DNA of 64,000 nt, taken from positions 4,004,001-4,068,000 of the forward strand of contig NZ_CP125640.1 of NCBI RefSeq assembly GCF_030053155.1. Direction: 5' to 3'. The notes under the pieces are model-generated. The model did not search any database. It was not told where the DNA came from and saw nothing but the letters and a program-made list of their open reading frames with translations. The position numbers were made by a program, and so were the translations under genes. Shown piece after piece: positions 26,617 through 36,596 of this stretch (position 1 is its first letter; the number at the start of each line of letters is the position of its first letter). The DNA comes from Rhizobium sp. BT03 (GTDB lineage: Bacteria; Pseudomonadota; Alphaproteobacteria; Rhizobiales; Rhizobiaceae).

Positions 26617-28067
26617 TGCGCCGGGTCGTGCTTGCAGGACGGGGCGATCTTGCCGAATGGCGCGATGCCTCGCGCGCTTTTGCCGCCGCCGGCATCTTGC
26701 CTGAGGAAATCGACTGGCGGGAAAAAAGCGCAGAGGCCGATCTTGCCTTTCAACGCGACGCCATGCCGCCCGCCCCTGTGACACGCAAGCCGATGACGGT
26801 GCCGCCCGCCTTTATCGAGCTTGCGGAGACGGTGCTTTGCCATTCCGACGCGGCGCGCTTCTCCCTGCTTTACCGCCTGCTTTGGCGGCTGCAGCTGGAC
26901 CGGCAAGTGCTGGAGGTGGCCTCCGACGAGGATGTCGTGCGTGCTCGGCTGATGGCAAAAAATGTCCGGCGCGACGCCCACAAGATGACGGCCTTCGTCA
27001 GGTTCAAAGAGGTTGGTGCGGCAGCGGCGGGCCGTCGAAAATTCATCGCCTGGTTCGAGCCGGACCATCATATCGTCAGGCGGACCGCGCCGTTCTTCCA
27101 GCGCCGTTTCACCGATATGGACTGGCTGATCGCCACGCCCAAGGGCTCGGCGGCCTGGGACGGCGAACGGCTGACGATGAACGACGCGCCGTGCGAGAAG
27201 CCCAATCTCACCGATGCCACCGACGATCTCTGGCGCACCTATTATGCCAGCATCTTCAATCCGGCGCGGCTGAAGCTGAAGGCGATGCAAGCGGAAATGC
27301 CGAAAAAATACTGGAAGAACCTGCCGGAGGCCGATCTCATTCCGGGTCTGATCACATCGGCCGAAAGCAAGGTGCGGGAGATGGCGGCAAGGGAGGCAAC
27401 GCAATCGCTGCCCTTTCACGACCGGCTGCAGCAGGCGGCGCGCAATATCCCTGCCGAACCCAAGGCGCCGGCCGGCACGCTCGAAGCCCTGCGCGCCGAA
27501 GCCGCCGCCTGCGCCCGCTGTCCGCTGCATGCCAAGGCGACGCAGACCGTCTTCGGCGAGGGGCCGCGCGATGCGCAGGTGATGTTCGTCGGCGAGCAGC
27601 CTGGTGATCAGGAGGATATTGCCGGGCGCCCCTTCGTCGGTCCGGCCGGCAAGCTGCTCGACCAGGTGATTGCCGAAGCCGGCATCGACCGATCGGCGCT
27701 CTACGTCACCAACGCAGTCAAGCATTTCAAATATGAGCCGCGCGGCAAACGCCGGATCCATCAGAAGCCCAATATGGGCGAGGTGAAACATTGCCGCTGG
27801 TGGCTCGATCGGGAACTGGCGCTCATCAAGCCGAAGCTGATCGTCGCCATGGGGGCGACGGCGCTTGCGGCGCTGACCGATGTGAAAGAACGCCTACAGG
27901 ACGTCAGGGGAAAGGCGATGGTGATCGAAGGAGGACACACGCTCTTCGTGACGGTGCATCCATCCTATCTGCTGCGGATCCCCGACGAGCGGCTGAAAGC
28001 GGAGGAGATGGTGCAATTTCGCAACGATATGCTGGAGATTCAGCGGCTTATGGCGTCCGCCGGATAA
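26613..28067 (+). CDS. udgX: DUF4130 - UdgX fusion, uracil-DNA binding/glycosylase protein
   Basis: 484 residues. Residues 1-270 are the DUF4130-type part (LLWRLQLDRQVLEVASDEDVVRARLMAKNV; FIAWFEPDHHIVRRTAPFFQRRF). Residues 290-480 form a family-4-like uracil-DNA glycosylase: Fe-S cysteines C300 and C303 (CARCPLH), motif A GEQPGDQED (327-335), the UdgX-specific loop KRRIH with H383, a further Cys in KHCRWWL, and HPSYLL (H449). In M. smegmatis UdgX the equivalent His forms a covalent bond with the abasic deoxyribose after uracil removal. Translationally coupled to the rSAM gene. Likely role: handling of uracil-containing or damaged DNA, partner chemistry unknown. Confidence 0.9.
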   Translation: MMRRVVLAGRGDLAEWRDASRAFAAAGILPEEIDWREKSAEADLAFQRDAMPPAPVTRKPMTVPPAFIELAETVLCHSDAARFSLLYRLLWRLQLDRQVLEVASDEDVVRARLMAKNVRRDAHKMTAFVRFKEVGAAAAGRRKFIAWFEPDHHIVRRTAPFFQRRFTDMDWLIATPKGSAAWDGERLTMNDAPCEKPNLTDATDDLWRTYYASIFNPARLKLKAMQAEMPKKYWKNLPEADLIPGLITSAESKVREMAAREATQSLPFHDRLQQAARNIPAEPKAPAGTLEALRAEAAACARCPLHAKATQTVFGEGPRDAQVMFVGEQPGDQEDIAGRPFVGPAGKLLDQVIAEAGIDRSALYVTNAVKHFKYEPRGKRRIHQKPNMGEVKHCRWWLDRELALIKPKLIVAMGATALAALTDVKERLQDVRGKAMVIEGGHTLFVTVHPSYLLRIPDERLKAEEMVQFRNDMLEIQRLMASAG

Positions 28068-28089
28068 AGTGATTCCGCTTGAAGTCGCG

Positions 28090-28174
28090 TCACCGCTCAT
28101 TGAGCGGTGACATTGTTCTTTGTTTTTTGCGCAATTTCGGAGGCAAAACCGCGGGCGCAGTTTTGCTGGAATTG
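28090..28174. repeat. Bipartite intergenic palindromic repeat, copy 2
   Basis: Part one: TCACCGCTCA / TGAGCGGTGA perfect arms (28090-28110), then TTGTTCTTTGTTTTTT. Part two: GCAATTTC ... GAATTGC arms around AAAACCGC and GTTTTGC. Same plan as the elements at 18629 and 63172. The hairpin plus T tract could terminate udgX on the plus strand. Confidence 0.6.
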
Positions 28175-28182
28175 CTCCAATC

Positions 28183-31100
28183 TCAGGCGAAGTAGCTCTG
28201 CAGCGGCCGGACTTCGAGATTGCCGGCCTTCAGCGCCTTGATCGCCTGGGCGGCGGCTTCGGCGCCGGCCATGGTGGTGTAATAGGGCACCTTCTGCATC
28301 AGCGTCGCGCGGCGCAGCGACTTCGAATCCGAGATCGCCTTGTTGCCGTCGGTGGTGTTGATGACGAGCTGGACCTGGCGGTTGCGGATCGCGTCCTCGA
28401 TATGCGGACGGCCTTCGAGCACCTTGTTGATCTTGGTGGCGGTGATGCCGTTTTCACCGAGGAAGCGGGCGGTGCCGCCCGTTGCCAGCACCTTGAAGCC
28501 CTGTTCGACGAGAATGCGGATCGCCGGCAGCACGCGCGCCTTGTCCTCGTCGCGGACGGAGACGAAGACCGTGCCGTCACGCGGCAGTTCGACGCCGGCG
28601 CCGAGCTGCGACTTGGCAAAGGCCAGCGCGAAATCGGTATCGAGGCCGATGACTTCGCCGGTCGAGCGCATTTCCGGGCCAAGGAGCGTGTCGACGCCGG
28701 GGAAGCGGGCGAAGGGGAAGACGGCTTCCTTGACGGCGATGTGCGTGAGCTTGCGCGGATCGGGCTTCTGGCCGTAGGCGGCGAAGGTCGCATCGAGTTT
28801 TTCGCCGGCCATGACGCGGGCGGCGATCTTGGCGATCGGCGCGCCGATGGTCTTGGCGACGAAAGGCACGGTGCGCGAGGCGCGCGGATTGACTTCGAGC
28901 ACGTAGACGGTGCCGTCCTTGATGGCGAACTGGACGTTCATCAGGCCGCCGACATTGAGCGCCTTGGCCATCGCCTTTGCCTGGCGCTCCAGCTCGTCGA
29001 GCAGCTCGACGGGCAGCGAGCGCGGCGGCAGCGAACAGGCGCTGTCGCCGGAATGGATGCCGGCTTCCTCGATATGCTCCATGATGCCGGCGACATAGAC
29101 GTCGGTTCCATCAGAGAGGCAGTCGACATCGACTTCGATGGCGTGGCTGAGATAGCTGTCGAAGAGCAGCGGGTTCTTGCCGAGCAGGGTGTTGATCTGG
29201 CCGGTCTTGTCGTTGGGATAACGCTGCTTGATATCTTCAGGCACCAGCTCCGGAACCGTGTCGAGCAGATAGGTCTGCAACTGGCCCTCCGAATGCAGGA
29301 TCTGCATGGCGCGGCCGCCGAGAACGTAAGACGGGCGCACGACCAGCGGGAAGCCGATCTCGGCGGCGACCAGGCGGGCCTGCTCGACCGAATAGGCGAT
29401 GCCGTTGTTCGGCTGGTTGAGATCGAGTTTCATCAGCAGCTTCTGGAAGCGGTCGCGGTCCTCGGCGAGGTCGATCATGTCGGGCGCGGTGCCGAGGATC
29501 GGGATGCCGTTTTTCTCAAGCGCCTCGGCAAGCTTCAGCGGCGTCTGGCCGCCGAACTGGACGATGACGCCGACGACTTCGCCCTTTTCCTGCTCGGCGC
29601 GCAGAATCTCGATCACGTCCTCGGCCGTCAGCGGCTCGAAATAGAGGCGATCCGACGTGTCGTAGTCGGTCGAGACGGTTTCCGGGTTGCAGTTGATCAT
29701 GATCGCTTCATAACCCGCATCCTTCAGCGCGAAGGCGGCATGGCAGCAGCAATAATCGAACTCGATGCCCTGGCCGATGCGGTTCGGGCCGCCGCCGAGG
29801 ATGACGACCTTCTTGCGGTCGGACACTTCGGCCTCGGAGCGGGCGGCGCCGACGAAGGGCGTCTCGTAGGTGGAATACATATAGGCGGTCGGCGAGGCGA
29901 ATTCGGCCGCACAAGTATCGATGCGCTTGAAAACAGGGCGGACGTTCAGGCCGTTGCGGAGTTCGGCGACCTGCTTGGGGCGCTTGCCGGTGAGCGTTGC
30001 CAGACGGGCGTCGGAAAAGCCCATGGCTTTCAGCATGCGCAGGTTGGCCGCATCTTCAGGCAGGCCGTGTTCGCGGATGCGGGCTTCCGTGTCGATGATG
30101 TTCTTGAGCTCGGCGATGAACCAGGGATCGATCTTGCAGCCCTCATGCACCTCTTCGATGCTGAGACCCATGCGCAGCGCCTGGGCGACCATGCGCAGGC
30201 GATCCGGCGTCGGCGTGCCGATCGCGGCGCGGATGGCGTTGTGGCTGGATTCGCCTTCCTCGGAATCGGGGATCTCGATTTCGTCGAGGCCGGTCAGGCC
30301 GGTTTCGAGGCCGCGCAGCGCCTTCTGCAGCGATTCGGCGAAGGTGCGGCCGATCGCCATGACTTCGCCGACCGATTTCATCGCCGTTGTCAGCACCGGC
30401 GAGGCGCCGGGGAATTTCTCGAAGGCGAAACGCGGGATCTTGGTGACGACATAGTCAATCGACGGTTCGAAGGAGGCAGGTGTGGCGCCACCGGTGATGT
30501 CGTTGTCCAACTCGTCGAGCGTATAGCCGATGGCGAGTTTGGCGGCGACCTTGGCGATCGGGAAGCCGGTGGCCTTGGAAGCCAGCGCCGAAGAGCGCGA
30601 GACACGCGGGTTCATTTCGATGACGACCAGGCGGCCGTCCTTGGGATTGACGGCGAACTGGACGTTCGAGCCGCCGGTCTCGACGCCGATCTCGCGCAAT
30701 ACCGCGATCGAGGCGTTGCGCATGATCTGGTATTCCTTGTCGGTCAGCGTCAGCGCCGGGGCGACGGTGATCGAATCGCCGGTGTGGACGCCCATCGGGT
30801 CGATGTTCTCGATCGAGCAGATGATGATGCAGTTGTCCGCCGTGTCGCGGACGACCTCCATCTCATACTCCTTCCAGCCGAGCACCGATTCTTCGATCAG
30901 CACTTCGGTCGTCGGCGAGGCATCGAGGCCGCCGCCGACGATTTCGAAGAATTCCGAGCGGTTGTAGGCAATGCCGCCGCCGGTGCCGCCGAGCGTGAAG
31001 GACGGGCGGATGATGGCGGGCAGGCCGACATGATCGAGCGCCTGGGCGGCAATCGCCACAGCGTGGTTCATGTAGCGCTGCTTGCGGTCGCTCTCTCCGA

Positions 31101-31671
31101 GGTTCCACTGGTTTTCCAGTTCGTCCAGGGCCTTGTCGAGGTCCGGGCCGGAGAGGCTTTCACGCAGCTTGCTGCGCTCGGCCTCGTGCGTCTTGCGGTC
31201 GAGGTCCTTGATGTCGGTGGCGTTCGCCAGCATCGAGCGCGGCGTTTCCAGCCCGATACGGGCCATCGCCTCGCGGAACAGCGCCCGGTCTTCGGCCATG
31301 TCGATGGCGGCCGGCTTGGCGCCGATCATCTCGACATTGTAGCGGTCGAGCACGCCCATGCGCTTCAGCGAAAGCGCGGTATTCAAAGCCGTCTGGCCGC
31401 CCATGGTCGGCAGCAGCGCGTCCGGGCGCTCCTTGGCGATGATCTTGGCGACGACCTCGGGGGTGATCGGCTCGACGTAGGTTGCGTCGGCAAGGCCCGG
31501 ATCGGTCATGATCGTCGCCGGGTTGGAGTTGACGAGGATGACGCGGTAGCCTTCCTCCCTCAGCGCCTTGCAGGCCTGGGTGCCGGAATAGTCGAACTCG
31601 CATGCCTGGCCAATGACGATCGGTCCCGCGCCGATGATGAGGATCGATTTGATGTCTTGGCGCTTCGGCAT
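28183..31671 (-). CDS. carB: Carbamoyl-phosphate synthase large subunit
   Basis: 1162 residues, starting [30 protein letters not shown] (residues 1-30). Two homologous ATP-grasp halves are visible: the first (about 130-400) with [16 protein letters not shown], the second with [17 protein letters not shown] central oligomerisation region (about 420-600) and the C-terminal allosteric MGS-like domain (from [34 protein letters not shown]) complete it. With CarA it makes carbamoyl phosphate for arginine and pyrimidines from glutamine, bicarbonate and two ATP. It is about 90 residues longer than the E. coli enzyme, as usual for rhizobia. carA lies about 7 kb away on the same strand. Confidence 0.97.
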   Translation of the reverse strand: MPKRQDIKSILIIGAGPIVIGQACEFDYSGTQACKALREEGYRVILVNSNPATIMTDPGLADATYVEPITPEVVAKIIAKERPDALLPTMGGQTALNTALSLKRMGVLDRYNVEMIGAKPAAIDMAEDRALFREAMARIGLETPRSMLANATDIKDLDRKTHEAERSKLRESLSGPDLDKALDELENQWNLGESDRKQRYMNHAVAIAAQALDHVGLPAIIRPSFTLGGTGGGIAYNRSEFFEIVGGGLDASPTTEVLIEESVLGWKEYEMEVVRDTADNCIIICSIENIDPMGVHTGDSITVAPALTLTDKEYQIMRNASIAVLREIGVETGGSNVQFAVNPKDGRLVVIEMNPRVSRSSALASKATGFPIAKVAAKLAIGYTLDELDNDITGGATPASFEPSIDYVVTKIPRFAFEKFPGASPVLTTAMKSVGEVMAIGRTFAESLQKALRGLETGLTGLDEIEIPDSEEGESSHNAIRAAIGTPTPDRLRMVAQALRMGLSIEEVHEGCKIDPWFIAELKNIIDTEARIREHGLPEDAANLRMLKAMGFSDARLATLTGKRPKQVAELRNGLNVRPVFKRIDTCAAEFASPTAYMYSTYETPFVGAARSEAEVSDRKKVVILGGGPNRIGQGIEFDYCCCHAAFALKDAGYEAIMINCNPETVSTDYDTSDRLYFEPLTAEDVIEILRAEQEKGEVVGVIVQFGGQTPLKLAEALEKNGIPILGTAPDMIDLAEDRDRFQKLLMKLDLNQPNNGIAYSVEQARLVAAEIGFPLVVRPSYVLGGRAMQILHSEGQLQTYLLDTVPELVPEDIKQRYPNDKTGQINTLLGKNPLLFDSYLSHAIEVDVDCLSDGTDVYVAGIMEHIEEAGIHSGDSACSLPPRSLPVELLDELERQAKAMAKALNVGGLMNVQFAIKDGTVYVLEVNPRASRTVPFVAKTIGAPIAKIAARVMAGEKLDATFAAYGQKPDPRKLTHIAVKEAVFPFARFPGVDTLLGPEMRSTGEVIGLDTDFALAFAKSQLGAGVELPRDGTVFVSVRDEDKARVLPAIRILVEQGFKVLATGGTARFLGENGITATKINKVLEGRPHIEDAIRNRQVQLVINTTDGNKAISDSKSLRRATLMQKVPYYTTMAGAEAAAQAIKALKAGNLEVRPLQSYFA

Positions 31672-31951
31672 GGGCGATATCCATTGTCTGGCTGCGCAAA
31701 AAGCCGGCCAGGGTGGGAGATCACCGGGTCGGGTCGCGCATTGAGGTCTTTTCAGGCTAGAAGCGGCTTATAGGCAAATGTATTTGCAAACGGAACCCCA
31801 TAAATCGCGGAATCGACAGGAATCCAACACGGCGCGAAAGACTATCGTCAGGCACGACCATCAGCCCCCGATGAACTGGCTGGAATTCCAGCCGTTGACG
31901 GATATATAGATTCGTTAAGCGCAATCACGGGCATTGCCGGGGAGAACGAAG

Positions 31952-32872
31952 ATGGAATGGAGAGGCCGGCGTCAGTCCGACAATGTCGAGGATCGCCGCG
32001 GCGACCCGAGCAGCGGCGGTTTCGGCCGCGGCGGTGGCTTCAACTTTCCCTCCGGCGGCGGCGTTCGCCGCGCCGGCGGCGGCTTGAGCATCGGCACGAT
32101 CATCTTCCTCGTCGTCATCTATTTCATCTTCAAGATGATGGGCGTCGACCTGTTGCAGGTGCTCGAAGGCGGCGGCATGTCGAGCGGTCCGGGCTACGAG
32201 CAGAGCCAGTCGCAAGGCACGCGGACGCCCGCCAATGACGAGATGACCGCCTTCATGCGGACCGTGCTTGCCGAAACCGAAGATACCTGGACGGGCATCT
32301 TCCAGGCGCAAGGCCAGACTTACGAGGAGCCGCGCCTCGTGCTGTTTTCGGGCTCGACGGCATCGGCCTGCGGCTCCGCATCGGCGGCAACCGGACCGTT
32401 CTACTGCCCCGGTGACCACAAGCTCTATCTCGACACGGATTTCTTCCAGGAACTCTCGGATCGTTTCGGCGCGTCGGGCGATTTCGCGGAAGCCTATGTG
32501 GTTGCCCACGAGGTCGGCCATCACGTGCAGAACCTGCTTGGCATCCTGCCGAAGTTCAACCAGGCCCGCCAGCGCATGAGCGAGGAGGAGGCCAACAAGA
32601 TGTCGGTGCGCGTCGAGCTGCAGGCCGATTGCTTCGCCGGCATTTGGGGCAAATTTACTCAGCAGAAGGGCCTGCTGGAATCCGGCGACCTTGAGGAGGC
32701 GCTCAACGCCGCCCAGCAGATCGGCGACGATACGCTGCAGAAACGGTCGCAAGGCTACGTCGTGCCGGAGAGTTTCAACCACGGCACCTCGGCGCAGCGC
32801 GTCCGGTGGTTCAAGCGCGGCTTCGACAGCGGCCAGCTGTCGGCCTGCGATACGTTCTCGGGGCCGGTTTGA
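31952..32872 (+). CDS. Neutral zinc metallopeptidase, YpfJ family
   Basis: 306 residues from ATG 31952 after GGGGAGAACGAAG. Gly/Arg-rich cytoplasmic N-terminus (MEWRGRRQSDNVEDRRGD), one membrane span (GLSIGTIIFLVVIYFIFKMM), then a periplasmic peptidase domain with the zinc motif AHEVGHHVQ (HExxH) and a downstream glutamate region VELQADCFAGIWGK. SACGSASAATGPFYCPGD precedes the active site as in the family. Substrate unknown. Divergent from carB over 280 bases, in which I see no other feature than presumed promoters. A rhizobial repeat follows the gene. Confidence 0.88.
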   Translation: MEWRGRRQSDNVEDRRGDPSSGGFGRGGGFNFPSGGGVRRAGGGLSIGTIIFLVVIYFIFKMMGVDLLQVLEGGGMSSGPGYEQSQSQGTRTPANDEMTAFMRTVLAETEDTWTGIFQAQGQTYEEPRLVLFSGSTASACGSASAATGPFYCPGDHKLYLDTDFFQELSDRFGASGDFAEAYVVAHEVGHHVQNLLGILPKFNQARQRMSEEEANKMSVRVELQADCFAGIWGKFTQQKGLLESGDLEEALNAAQQIGDDTLQKRSQGYVVPESFNHGTSAQRVRWFKRGFDSGQLSACDTFSGPV

Positions 32873-32877
32873 GGGCT

Positions 32878-33090
32878 CCCGTCTTCTCCCCAGCGGGGAG
32901 AAGGTGGCCTGAAGGGCCGGATGAGGGGGCTACACGGCACAACATTCATTGTTGCCCTTCGCTTGCGCTCAGCGCATTCGCGGCTCTGCCGCTCACCCCC
33001 ATCTGCCTGCCGGCACTGACCGGGGTCGAGCCGCGGGTCTCGATCCGTCCTTCGGACCCCCGCTGGGGAGAAGGGATTCGTGGCAACCAC
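32878..33090. repeat. RIME-like rhizobial intergenic repeat region
   Basis: Stem CTTCTCCCC / GGGGAGAAG (32883-32903), followed by GGTGGCC...GGATGAGGGGG. This matches the element at 47533-47580 in arms and in the trailing GGATGAGGGG. A truncated partner (CGCTGGGGAGAAGGGATTCG, around 33060) lies downstream. It resembles the RIME mosaic elements of rhizobia. The 371-base gap to the next gene holds this and no ORF I can support. Confidence 0.65.
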
Positions 33091-33243
33091 CGCGCCCGCG
33101 GTTGAGGCATCTTATAAATTTCCCGTTCCGCATTATCAAAATCTTTGAAATGTTCACGGATTGTTTCGCTTTCCTTTCTGAGCTATTTCACTTTCTCGGC
33201 GACGAGGTCGTCTTTTCAGAACCAACCGCTGTAGAGATGCCTC

Positions 33244-34488
33244 ATGCTTGACCCCAAATTCGTCCGTCGCGGCCTTTTCCTGGTCTTCATCATCCTCTTC
33301 CTCGACATTATCGGCATCGCCATCATCATGCCGGTGCTGCCGGCCTATCTGGAGCAGCTGACCGGCGGCGGCGTCAGCGATGCGGCGATCGACGGCGGCT
33401 GGCTAATGCTCGTCTATGCCGGCATGCAATTCCTGTTTGCGCCGCTGCTCGGAAACCTCTCCGACCGGTTCGGCCGCCGGCCGATCCTTCTGCTTTCGGT
33501 GCTGACCTTTGCGATCGACAATTTCATCTGCGGCGTCGCCACCAGCTTCTGGATGCTGTTTGTCGGCCGCGTGCTTGCCGGCATCAGCGGCGGCAGCTTC
33601 GCCACCTGCTCGGCCTATATCGCCGATATCAGCACGGAGGAGAACCGGGCGAAGAATTTCGGGCTGATCGGCATCGCTTTCGGCGTCGGCTTCACCATCG
33701 GCCCCGTCATCGGCGGTGTCCTCGGCGAATTCGGCCCGCGCGTGCCGTTCCTCGGCGCGGCAGCGCTCTCGCTCGTCAATTTCATCGCCGCCTGCTTCCT
33801 GCTGCCGGAAACGCTGGAGGCTAGGAATCGCCGCCGCTTCGAATGGAAACGCGCCAATCCGCTCGGCGCGTTGCGGCAGATGCGCCATTATCCGGGCATC
33901 GGCTGGGTCAGCCTCGTGATGTTTCTGTTTTTCCTCGCGCATGCCGTCTATCCCTCGGTCTGGTCCTTCGTCTCGACCTATCGCTACCGCTGGAGCGAGG
34001 GGCAGATCGGTCTGTCGCTCGGCATTTACGGCATCGGTGCAGCGCTGGTGATGGGACTGGTTTTGCCGCGTGTCGTGCCTCTGCTCGGCGAATGGAAGAC
34101 AGCGCTTCTCGGCCTCTGTTTTTCGGCCGCAGGGCTTACCGGCTATGCCTTCGCCTGGGAGGGCTGGGTGGTCTATGTCGTCATCGTCGCGACCGTCATG
34201 GAAAACGTCGCCGATCCGCCGCTGCGCAGCATCGCCGCCGGCAAGGTGCCGCCCTCGGCGCAGGGCGAGCTGCAGGGCGCGCTGACCAGCCTCAGCAGCA
34301 TCACCACCATCATCGGGCCGCTGATCTTCACGCAATTGTTCAGCTATTTCACCCGGCCCGAGGCGCCGGTCACCTTTGCCGGCGCGCCCTATCTGACCGC
34401 CGCCCTGTTCATCCTGGTGGCCGCCGGCGTGTTCCTCGTGCGGGTCCGGGTCCGTCAGCCGGCCGATGCGCTTGAGGCGGCGGGCTGA
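33244..34488 (+). CDS. MFS transporter, TetA-like (DHA1 12-span)
   Basis: 414 residues, twelve spans. The start LFLVFIILFLDIIGIAIIMPVLPAYL and motif A, GNLSDRFGRRPILLLS (loop 2-3), are characteristic of the TCR/TetA group. Motif C-like GVGFTIGPVIGGVLGEFG lies in span 5. Such proton antiporters export tetracycline or other small molecules. No TetR-type regulator lies beside it, so a housekeeping exporter role is as likely as resistance. Followed by a MATE exporter gene on the same strand, 145 bases on. Confidence 0.87.
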   Translation: MLDPKFVRRGLFLVFIILFLDIIGIAIIMPVLPAYLEQLTGGGVSDAAIDGGWLMLVYAGMQFLFAPLLGNLSDRFGRRPILLLSVLTFAIDNFICGVATSFWMLFVGRVLAGISGGSFATCSAYIADISTEENRAKNFGLIGIAFGVGFTIGPVIGGVLGEFGPRVPFLGAAALSLVNFIAACFLLPETLEARNRRRFEWKRANPLGALRQMRHYPGIGWVSLVMFLFFLAHAVYPSVWSFVSTYRYRWSEGQIGLSLGIYGIGAALVMGLVLPRVVPLLGEWKTALLGLCFSAAGLTGYAFAWEGWVVYVVIVATVMENVADPPLRSIAAGKVPPSAQGELQGALTSLSSITTIIGPLIFTQLFSYFTRPEAPVTFAGAPYLTAALFILVAAGVFLVRVRVRQPADALEAAG

Positions 34489-34633
34489 TCAATCAGAAAT
34501 GGTGATACGATGATGAATTTTTCATCATCTGCCTGTTTTGGGGTAGTTCTTTGCGGGCCTTTGATCTAAATCCCGATGATATTTCTCCGCTAATTGCGCG
34601 GCGACGCATATTTCAATCACAGGACCAGGTGTC

Positions 34634-36037
34634 ATGGACACGCCGATCGACGCGCGCAGGCTTGCGCCGACAACCGATAATCGTTGGGGCGCACATTTCC
34701 GTGCAACGCTGGCGCTCGGCATTCCGTTGATCGGCGCGCAGCTCGCCCAGCTGGGCATCAACACCACCGACGTGATGATCGTCGGCCGGCTCGGCGCCGA
34801 GCATCTGGCGGCGATGGTGCTGTCTGCCCAGTTCCTGTTCACGATCCTGATCTTCGGTTCGGGCTTTGCCATCGCCGTCATTCCGATGGTGGCGCAGGCC
34901 TATGGCCGCGGTGACGTCGTCTCCGTGCGCCGGGCGTTGCGCATGGGTCTCTGGGTGGTGATCGCATATTGGGTCATCATGCAGCCCGCCTTCTTCAATT
35001 CGGAGCAGATCCTTCTCTTCGCGCAGCAGAAGCCCGAGGTGGCCAAGCTCGCCCATGGCTACATCATGATCGGCCAGTTCGGCGTGCTGCCGGCGCTGCT
35101 TTTCAATGTCATGCGCGCCCTCGTCAGTGCCATCGGCAAGGCGGGCATCATCCTCAACGTCACCATCGCCACGCTGGTGCTGAACGCGATCTTCGCCTAT
35201 GCGCTGGTGCTCGGCCATTTCGGCTTCCCGGCGCTGGGGCTCGAGGGCGCTGCGATCGTTTCTGTCGTCGTGCAGACAGCCGGCTTTCTCTTCATTCTCG
35301 CCTTCGTCCAGAAGCGGGAGGAGACACGCCGCTACGAGATCTTCGTGCGCTTCTGGAAGCCCGACTGGCATGCGCTGCTGGAGGTCCTCCGGCTCGGTTT
35401 CCCGATCAGCGTCACCGTGCTTGCCGAGGTCAGCCTGTTTACGGTGGCATCACTGTTGATGGGCTATATCGGCACCATCGAGCTCGCCGCGCACGGTATC
35501 GCCCTGCAATGGGCTTCGATCGCCTTCATGATCCCGCTCGGTCTCAGCCAGGCCGCGACGGTGCGCGTCGGCGTCGCGCACGGGCAGGGGGATTATCGCG
35601 GGCTGGTGCGGGCTTCGATCATGGTGCTGATCCTTGCCTGCGCCATTTCGGCGGTGGGATCGGTGCTGTTTGCCACCATGCCGCAATTCCTCGGCAGCTG
35701 GTTCCTCGACGTCAATTCGCCGGAGGCGCCTGCAGTGCTTGCCTATGCCGGGCCGCTGATCGTCGTTGCCGGGCTTTTCCAGCTCGTCGATGGGCTGCAG
35801 GTGGTCGCCAACGGATTGCTGCGCGGCCTGAAAGACGCACGGGTGCCGATGATCATGGCGTTGATTGCCTATTGGCCGATCGGCTTCTTCCTCGCCTGGG
35901 CCTTTGCCTTCCCGCTGGGCTTCGGCGGCATCGGCATCTGGTTCGGCTTCCTCGTCGGGCTGGCGGCGGCGGCCGTCATGCTCTGCTGGCGGTTCTATCT
36001 TCTCCTTCGCCGGGAAGGCGCGACTTCAGGCGCCTGA
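34634..36037 (+). CDS. MATE-family efflux transporter
   Basis: 467 residues, about twelve spans in two pseudo-symmetric halves: first repeat from ATLALGIPLIGAQLAQLGINTTDVMIVGRLG, second from EVLRLGFPISVTVLAEVSLFTVASLLMG. The NorM-type features (GLSQAATVRVGVAHGQGD in the middle) are kept. It exports cationic compounds using Na+ or H+. The ATG at 34634 follows GACCAGGTGTC (weak site). Possible joint drug-efflux unit with the preceding MFS gene, though 145 bases separate them and no terminator is evident. Confidence 0.9.
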   Translation: MDTPIDARRLAPTTDNRWGAHFRATLALGIPLIGAQLAQLGINTTDVMIVGRLGAEHLAAMVLSAQFLFTILIFGSGFAIAVIPMVAQAYGRGDVVSVRRALRMGLWVVIAYWVIMQPAFFNSEQILLFAQQKPEVAKLAHGYIMIGQFGVLPALLFNVMRALVSAIGKAGIILNVTIATLVLNAIFAYALVLGHFGFPALGLEGAAIVSVVVQTAGFLFILAFVQKREETRRYEIFVRFWKPDWHALLEVLRLGFPISVTVLAEVSLFTVASLLMGYIGTIELAAHGIALQWASIAFMIPLGLSQAATVRVGVAHGQGDYRGLVRASIMVLILACAISAVGSVLFATMPQFLGSWFLDVNSPEAPAVLAYAGPLIVVAGLFQLVDGLQVVANGLLRGLKDARVPMIMALIAYWPIGFFLAWAFAFPLGFGGIGIWFGFLVGLAAAAVMLCWRFYLLLRREGATSGA

Positions 36038-36052
36038 GCCGGCAGCGTTATT

Positions 36053-36373
36053 TTAAGCCGCGACAGGCTTGTAGCTGGCGATATCGGCGCGAATGCCGAG
36101 ACGCGCAAACATCTCCTGCGGATCGAAATTGGCGGCCTTGTGCGCGGCCGCGACGGCTATCCGCGCACGCTCGACGACCTCGGTATTTTCCCATTCGGCA
36201 ATGGTAACGAAATTGAATTCGCCGGGACCGGCGACCTGCTCCAGCACCCTGTGATCGACGAAACCCTCCTGTGCCTCCAGCAACTTGTGGGTCATCATCA
36301 CTTTGACGAGAAATTCCTCGCGCGCCGCCGCCGGCACGACGAACTTGTCGACACGATAGAAAGCTCCGCTCAT
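36053..36373 (-). CDS. Antibiotic biosynthesis monooxygenase-like (ABM) protein
   Basis: 106 residues. The dimeric alpha/beta barrel pattern is visible: FYRVDKFVVPAAAREEFLVKVMMTHKLLEAQEGFVDHRVLEQVAG, then EFNFVTIAEWENTEVVERARIAVAAAH. Length and the EWEN motif fit the ABM family of cofactor-free monooxygenases or ligand-binding dimers. Substrate unknown. Convergent with the MATE gene (16 bases between) and divergent from the cyclase gene. Confidence 0.75.
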   Translation of the reverse strand: MSGAFYRVDKFVVPAAAREEFLVKVMMTHKLLEAQEGFVDHRVLEQVAGPGEFNFVTIAEWENTEVVERARIAVAAAHKAANFDPQEMFARLGIRADIASYKPVAA

Positions 36374-36596
36374 CCATTTTCCCCTGCATCAGATGTCTGC
36401 GGGGCGTTTGTAATTCCTCAAGTATGGTTGAGGTCAATATGGAAGGGAAGACGTTCGGTCACTAACTTGGAATTGCGGGGCGACCGCTTCCTGAAGCTGT
36501 CGTGTTCCAGAGTGACGGCATTACCTCTTAACCACTTGTTGACTCACCCGCAGTTGAACAATAACTTGCTAATTTGGTCGTTGGGCTTGTCCTCAC

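Noticed and set aside
28120..31773. A very long plus-strand open frame of more than 1200 codons
   Set aside because: It lies antisense to carB. High G+C sequence leaves long shadow frames. The translated product has no family features and carB is unambiguous.
33244..36037. MFS plus MATE exporters as an acquired resistance island
   Set aside because: No integrase, transposase, resistance regulator or composition shift; homologous exporters are common core genes in rhizobia.
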